Positions 13,932-15,879 of a DNA stretch of 15,879 nucleotides are shown here, piece by piece. The stretch is from Dinochytrium kinnereticum. Lineage: Eukaryota; Chytridiomycota; Chytridiomycetes; Chytridiales; Chytridiaceae. Where the stretch lies: the NCBI GenBank assembly GCA_027604005.1, contig JADGJT010000462.1, positions 1 through 15,879 of the forward strand, given 5' to 3'. The position numbers were made by a program, and so were the translations under genes. Numbering within the stretch: position 1 is the first letter of the stretch; each line of letters starts with the position of its first letter. The notes beneath the pieces were generated by a model, which saw only the letters and a list, made by a program, of their open reading frames with translations, ran no database searches and was not told the origin of the DNA.

Positions 13932-15879
13932 TTACTCGGCCTTTGGGTCTGTTTTAACCGGAGTGTACGGCTTGTCAGGGGAGGACATAGCCCAGTACAG
14001 AGTAAAAATCATTAAGAACAGGGCCGCAAGGAAGAGCAGGAAAGCATGCTTAAGCACAAAGTCCTGTTAGGAAGTAGGCCATTAGAATGTGACGTTTTTG
14101 AGAAATCCTTACTAAAAAAGGCTTTGCCTGAATGGCAAGTCTCCGCACGGTACTTTGAAGCCATCCAGAAGTCGATTTTGGCTACAAAAACATAAGAGAT
14201 AGAAGTAACAATGGCCTCAATAGCAAATACCTTCAATGTTCCAGCAGTAACTTCATGCAAAGTGTTCAACATAGAGTCCTTCTCAAAATTAAATGGCTTT
14301 CCAGCCAGATCAACGTCATAGAAGAGCTCAGAAGCAGGGTGAACCACCACAAATCTAGGTAGATCACGTGTGGAGAGCTTATAAACTCGACTGGCATACT
14401 CTGCGTTCTCCAGCGCGTCCAGCCAGACAAACTGCACATGGCTAGCCTTAGCCCCAAGAGACTTGGCCTTTGCAGACCACTCTCTTGCGGTCATACGAAG
14501 CAAACCAAGAGATTCTGCATGGTTCATCGCAGCCGGGTTCAAGAAAGATAGAACGATAAGCTTATCACCCCGGAGGATCTCGTCGCCGTTGAAACGGTCG
14601 AGCTGGGCGACAAGAGCTCGCTTGTTGTCCTGGATCCAGGTTCGGAGGTTGATTTGGGCGGACTCGGTTGCGAGATTTAGGTCGGATTTGAAAACTTTCC
14701 GTTCGGTCCCGCCATCTTTAACAGCGACAAAGACGGGAGAGTTTGAGGCGTCAAGGCCTAACCTTTTGAATGCGCTAGGGTCTGGGCATACATAAAGAGA
14801 GGTTTGACCACGAACAGTGTGGGCAACAGCTGCAAACTTTGTCTAGCAAACCAAACCCAAAAGCAGAATCAAATGTAAAGTAAGAAAAGGAGAACAAGAA
14901 AGAAAAGTCTTACCAATAGATCTTTGTTGAAGCCAATCGGATTGTAAATATAGAACATTGAGACATCTTTGTTGCGGAAAATATTGTCAAATTCTGACGA
15001 GCGGATAACGTCGAAAGGCGATCTGAATGCATGTTTAGAGGCAGGAAAACGAAGATAGAGTACCTTAAGAATTGCTTTGAAAACTGTTCAAAAGCAGATA
15101 CCTCTCTCTGTCCCTTGTATTCCACAGCAGTGGCCGGATCTCCCCTTTGCACATATCTCAAAGAAGGGAAGCCTCTGATATCAAACATCTTCGTAAGCTT
15201 CTCCTCAGTGGTGCAATCAACCTTTGCAACATTAATCTTCCCCTTCATCCTCTTCGCAAACTCCTCCCACTGGGGTGCCATATGCTTGCAATGGCCACAC
15301 CACGGTGCGTGAAACATGATAAACCAATCGGCGTTTTCGGTTAAGGACTTGTAAGAACTGTCGGTAATATGAATAAGTTCTCCTTTAGGGTTCACCCCGG
15401 CCTTAGGCTTGAAGAATTCGGCGGCGATATCTTTTGCTTCGATAAGGGCTTTTTCGATGCCGTGCTCCAAATCCCTTTCCTGGATTACGAGCCGTGGCTC
15501 AGCGTCATCCATCTTTTCACCAATCAACATTGGAGGAAGGAATCGAGAAAAGGAATAGCGCAAGAGAAAACAACGTGATCATAACATAGAGAAATAACTA
15601 AACTAAATTACTCACAGCTTGCTCTTTCTTTGCCGCTTCCTCTTTTAGCTTAGCCTCCTCCTTAAGCTTAGCCTCCTCCTTTTGCTTGGCTTCCTCAGAG
15701 GCTTTAATGTCCGCAATCTGTGCGGTTTCATTCTTTGATGCAGCTGAGGCTTCCGTGGAGTCCTTTGGCGCCTCGGAGGCTTGCTTTTCAGCTACCATTT
15801 TATCGTAAGATCCATCCAAAAAGCCGTCCGCCATTTTATGCGAATACTTAATGAGCTCGGCATGCTCATCGGGTGTTTC
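13932..15879 (-). CDS. Membrane-anchored protein disulfide isomerase (TMX3/Eps1-like), N-terminus beyond the right edge
   Basis: Minus-strand exons in the window: 15879-15616 (open at the edge), 15512-15064, 15022-14914, 14842-14231, 14181-14113, 14063-13932; all phases agree, giving 544 residues plus an unseen N-terminus. The edge exon reads in frame upstream of the ATG at 15834, so that ATG is not the start; a first thioredoxin domain may precede it. A Lys/Glu/Ala-rich linker follows, then a full thioredoxin domain with active site WCGHCK (CGHC codons at 15288-15299), KVDCTTEEKL and the cis-proline region RGFPSLRYV. A redox-inactive thioredoxin-like region covers exon 4. A single membrane segment near the C-terminus (FLLFLAALFLMIFTLYW) leaves a 19-residue tail without KKxx or KDEL. 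Such proteins form and rearrange disulfides in the ER lumen while anchored in its membrane. The exact subfamily is inferred. Confidence 0.85.
15630..15695 (-). repeat. Short tandem repeat coding K-L-K-E-E-A units in the PDI linker
   Basis: Two nearly perfect 18-bp units (AAGCTTAGCCTCCTCCTT type on the plus strand), flanked by degenerate ones, encode KQKEEA, KLKEEA, KLKEEA and AKKEQA in a row. The result is a charged, probably helical linker ahead of the CGHC thioredoxin domain. Confidence 0.7.

Noticed and set aside
15598..15834. A 78-residue gene starting at ATG 15834
   Set aside because: The frame stays open upstream to the window edge and splices at 15616 into the thioredoxin exon, so it is an internal exon of the PDI gene.
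1..15879. tRNA, rRNA, CRISPR arrays, transposons or prophage
   Set aside because: No T-arm or rRNA signature outside coding exons, no spaced direct repeats, no terminal inverted repeats and no transposase or integrase motifs were seen. The check was by eye, so a divergent structured RNA could be missed.

Overview
The window looks like nuclear DNA of an intron-rich fungus, probably an early-diverging lineage; this is inferred from gene content and not proven. A Sel1-repeat protein of the fungal Nif1/DSF2 type points to fungi. TRIM37-, ZRANB2- and NDUFAF5-type genes are familiar from animals and are absent from budding yeast as far as I know. All introns I could place are GT-AG and most are very short (37-131 nt). 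Every multi-exon model below was built by hand, and each complete one gives an intact reading frame across all its junctions. Several apparent long ORFs begin at TTG or GTG, so I moved those starts to real ATG codons or to exon junctions.

Left third (1-3945) is gene-sparse. A possible N-terminus runs off the left edge on the minus strand. Next come a stretch of ATTC/CATC simple repeats, the Sel1-repeat gene (864-1823, minus), about 1.1 kb with no gene that I can support, a small TATA-driven gene for a 72-residue six-cysteine protein (2936-3212), and about 0.7 kb of intergenic DNA.

The middle (3946-9319, plus) is one 13-exon gene for a 1442-residue TRIM37-type E3 ubiquitin ligase: RING, B-box, coiled coil, MATH and a very long disordered tail. 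The tail carries an exact 114-bp in-frame tandem duplication.

The right part (9407-15879) is densely packed. A mitochondrial rhomboid protease (PARL/Pcp1 type, minus) is divergent from a single-zinc-finger ZRANB2-like SR-rich splicing protein (plus), with start codons only 26 bp apart. The ZRANB2-like gene converges on an 11-exon NDUFAF5 homologue (complex I assembly, minus), with stop codons 6 bp apart. NDUFAF5 is in turn divergent from prefoldin subunit 2 (plus), with 44 bp between the starts. A membrane-anchored protein disulfide isomerase (minus) runs off the right edge.

The genes do not form one pathway. Two are mitochondrial inner-membrane or matrix functions (rhomboid, NDUFAF5), each sharing a tiny divergent promoter with an RNA-processing or protein-folding gene. 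The rest concern ubiquitylation, cell-cycle or chitin-linked Sel1 scaffolding, and ER oxidative folding. I see no mobile element, CRISPR array, tRNA or rRNA.
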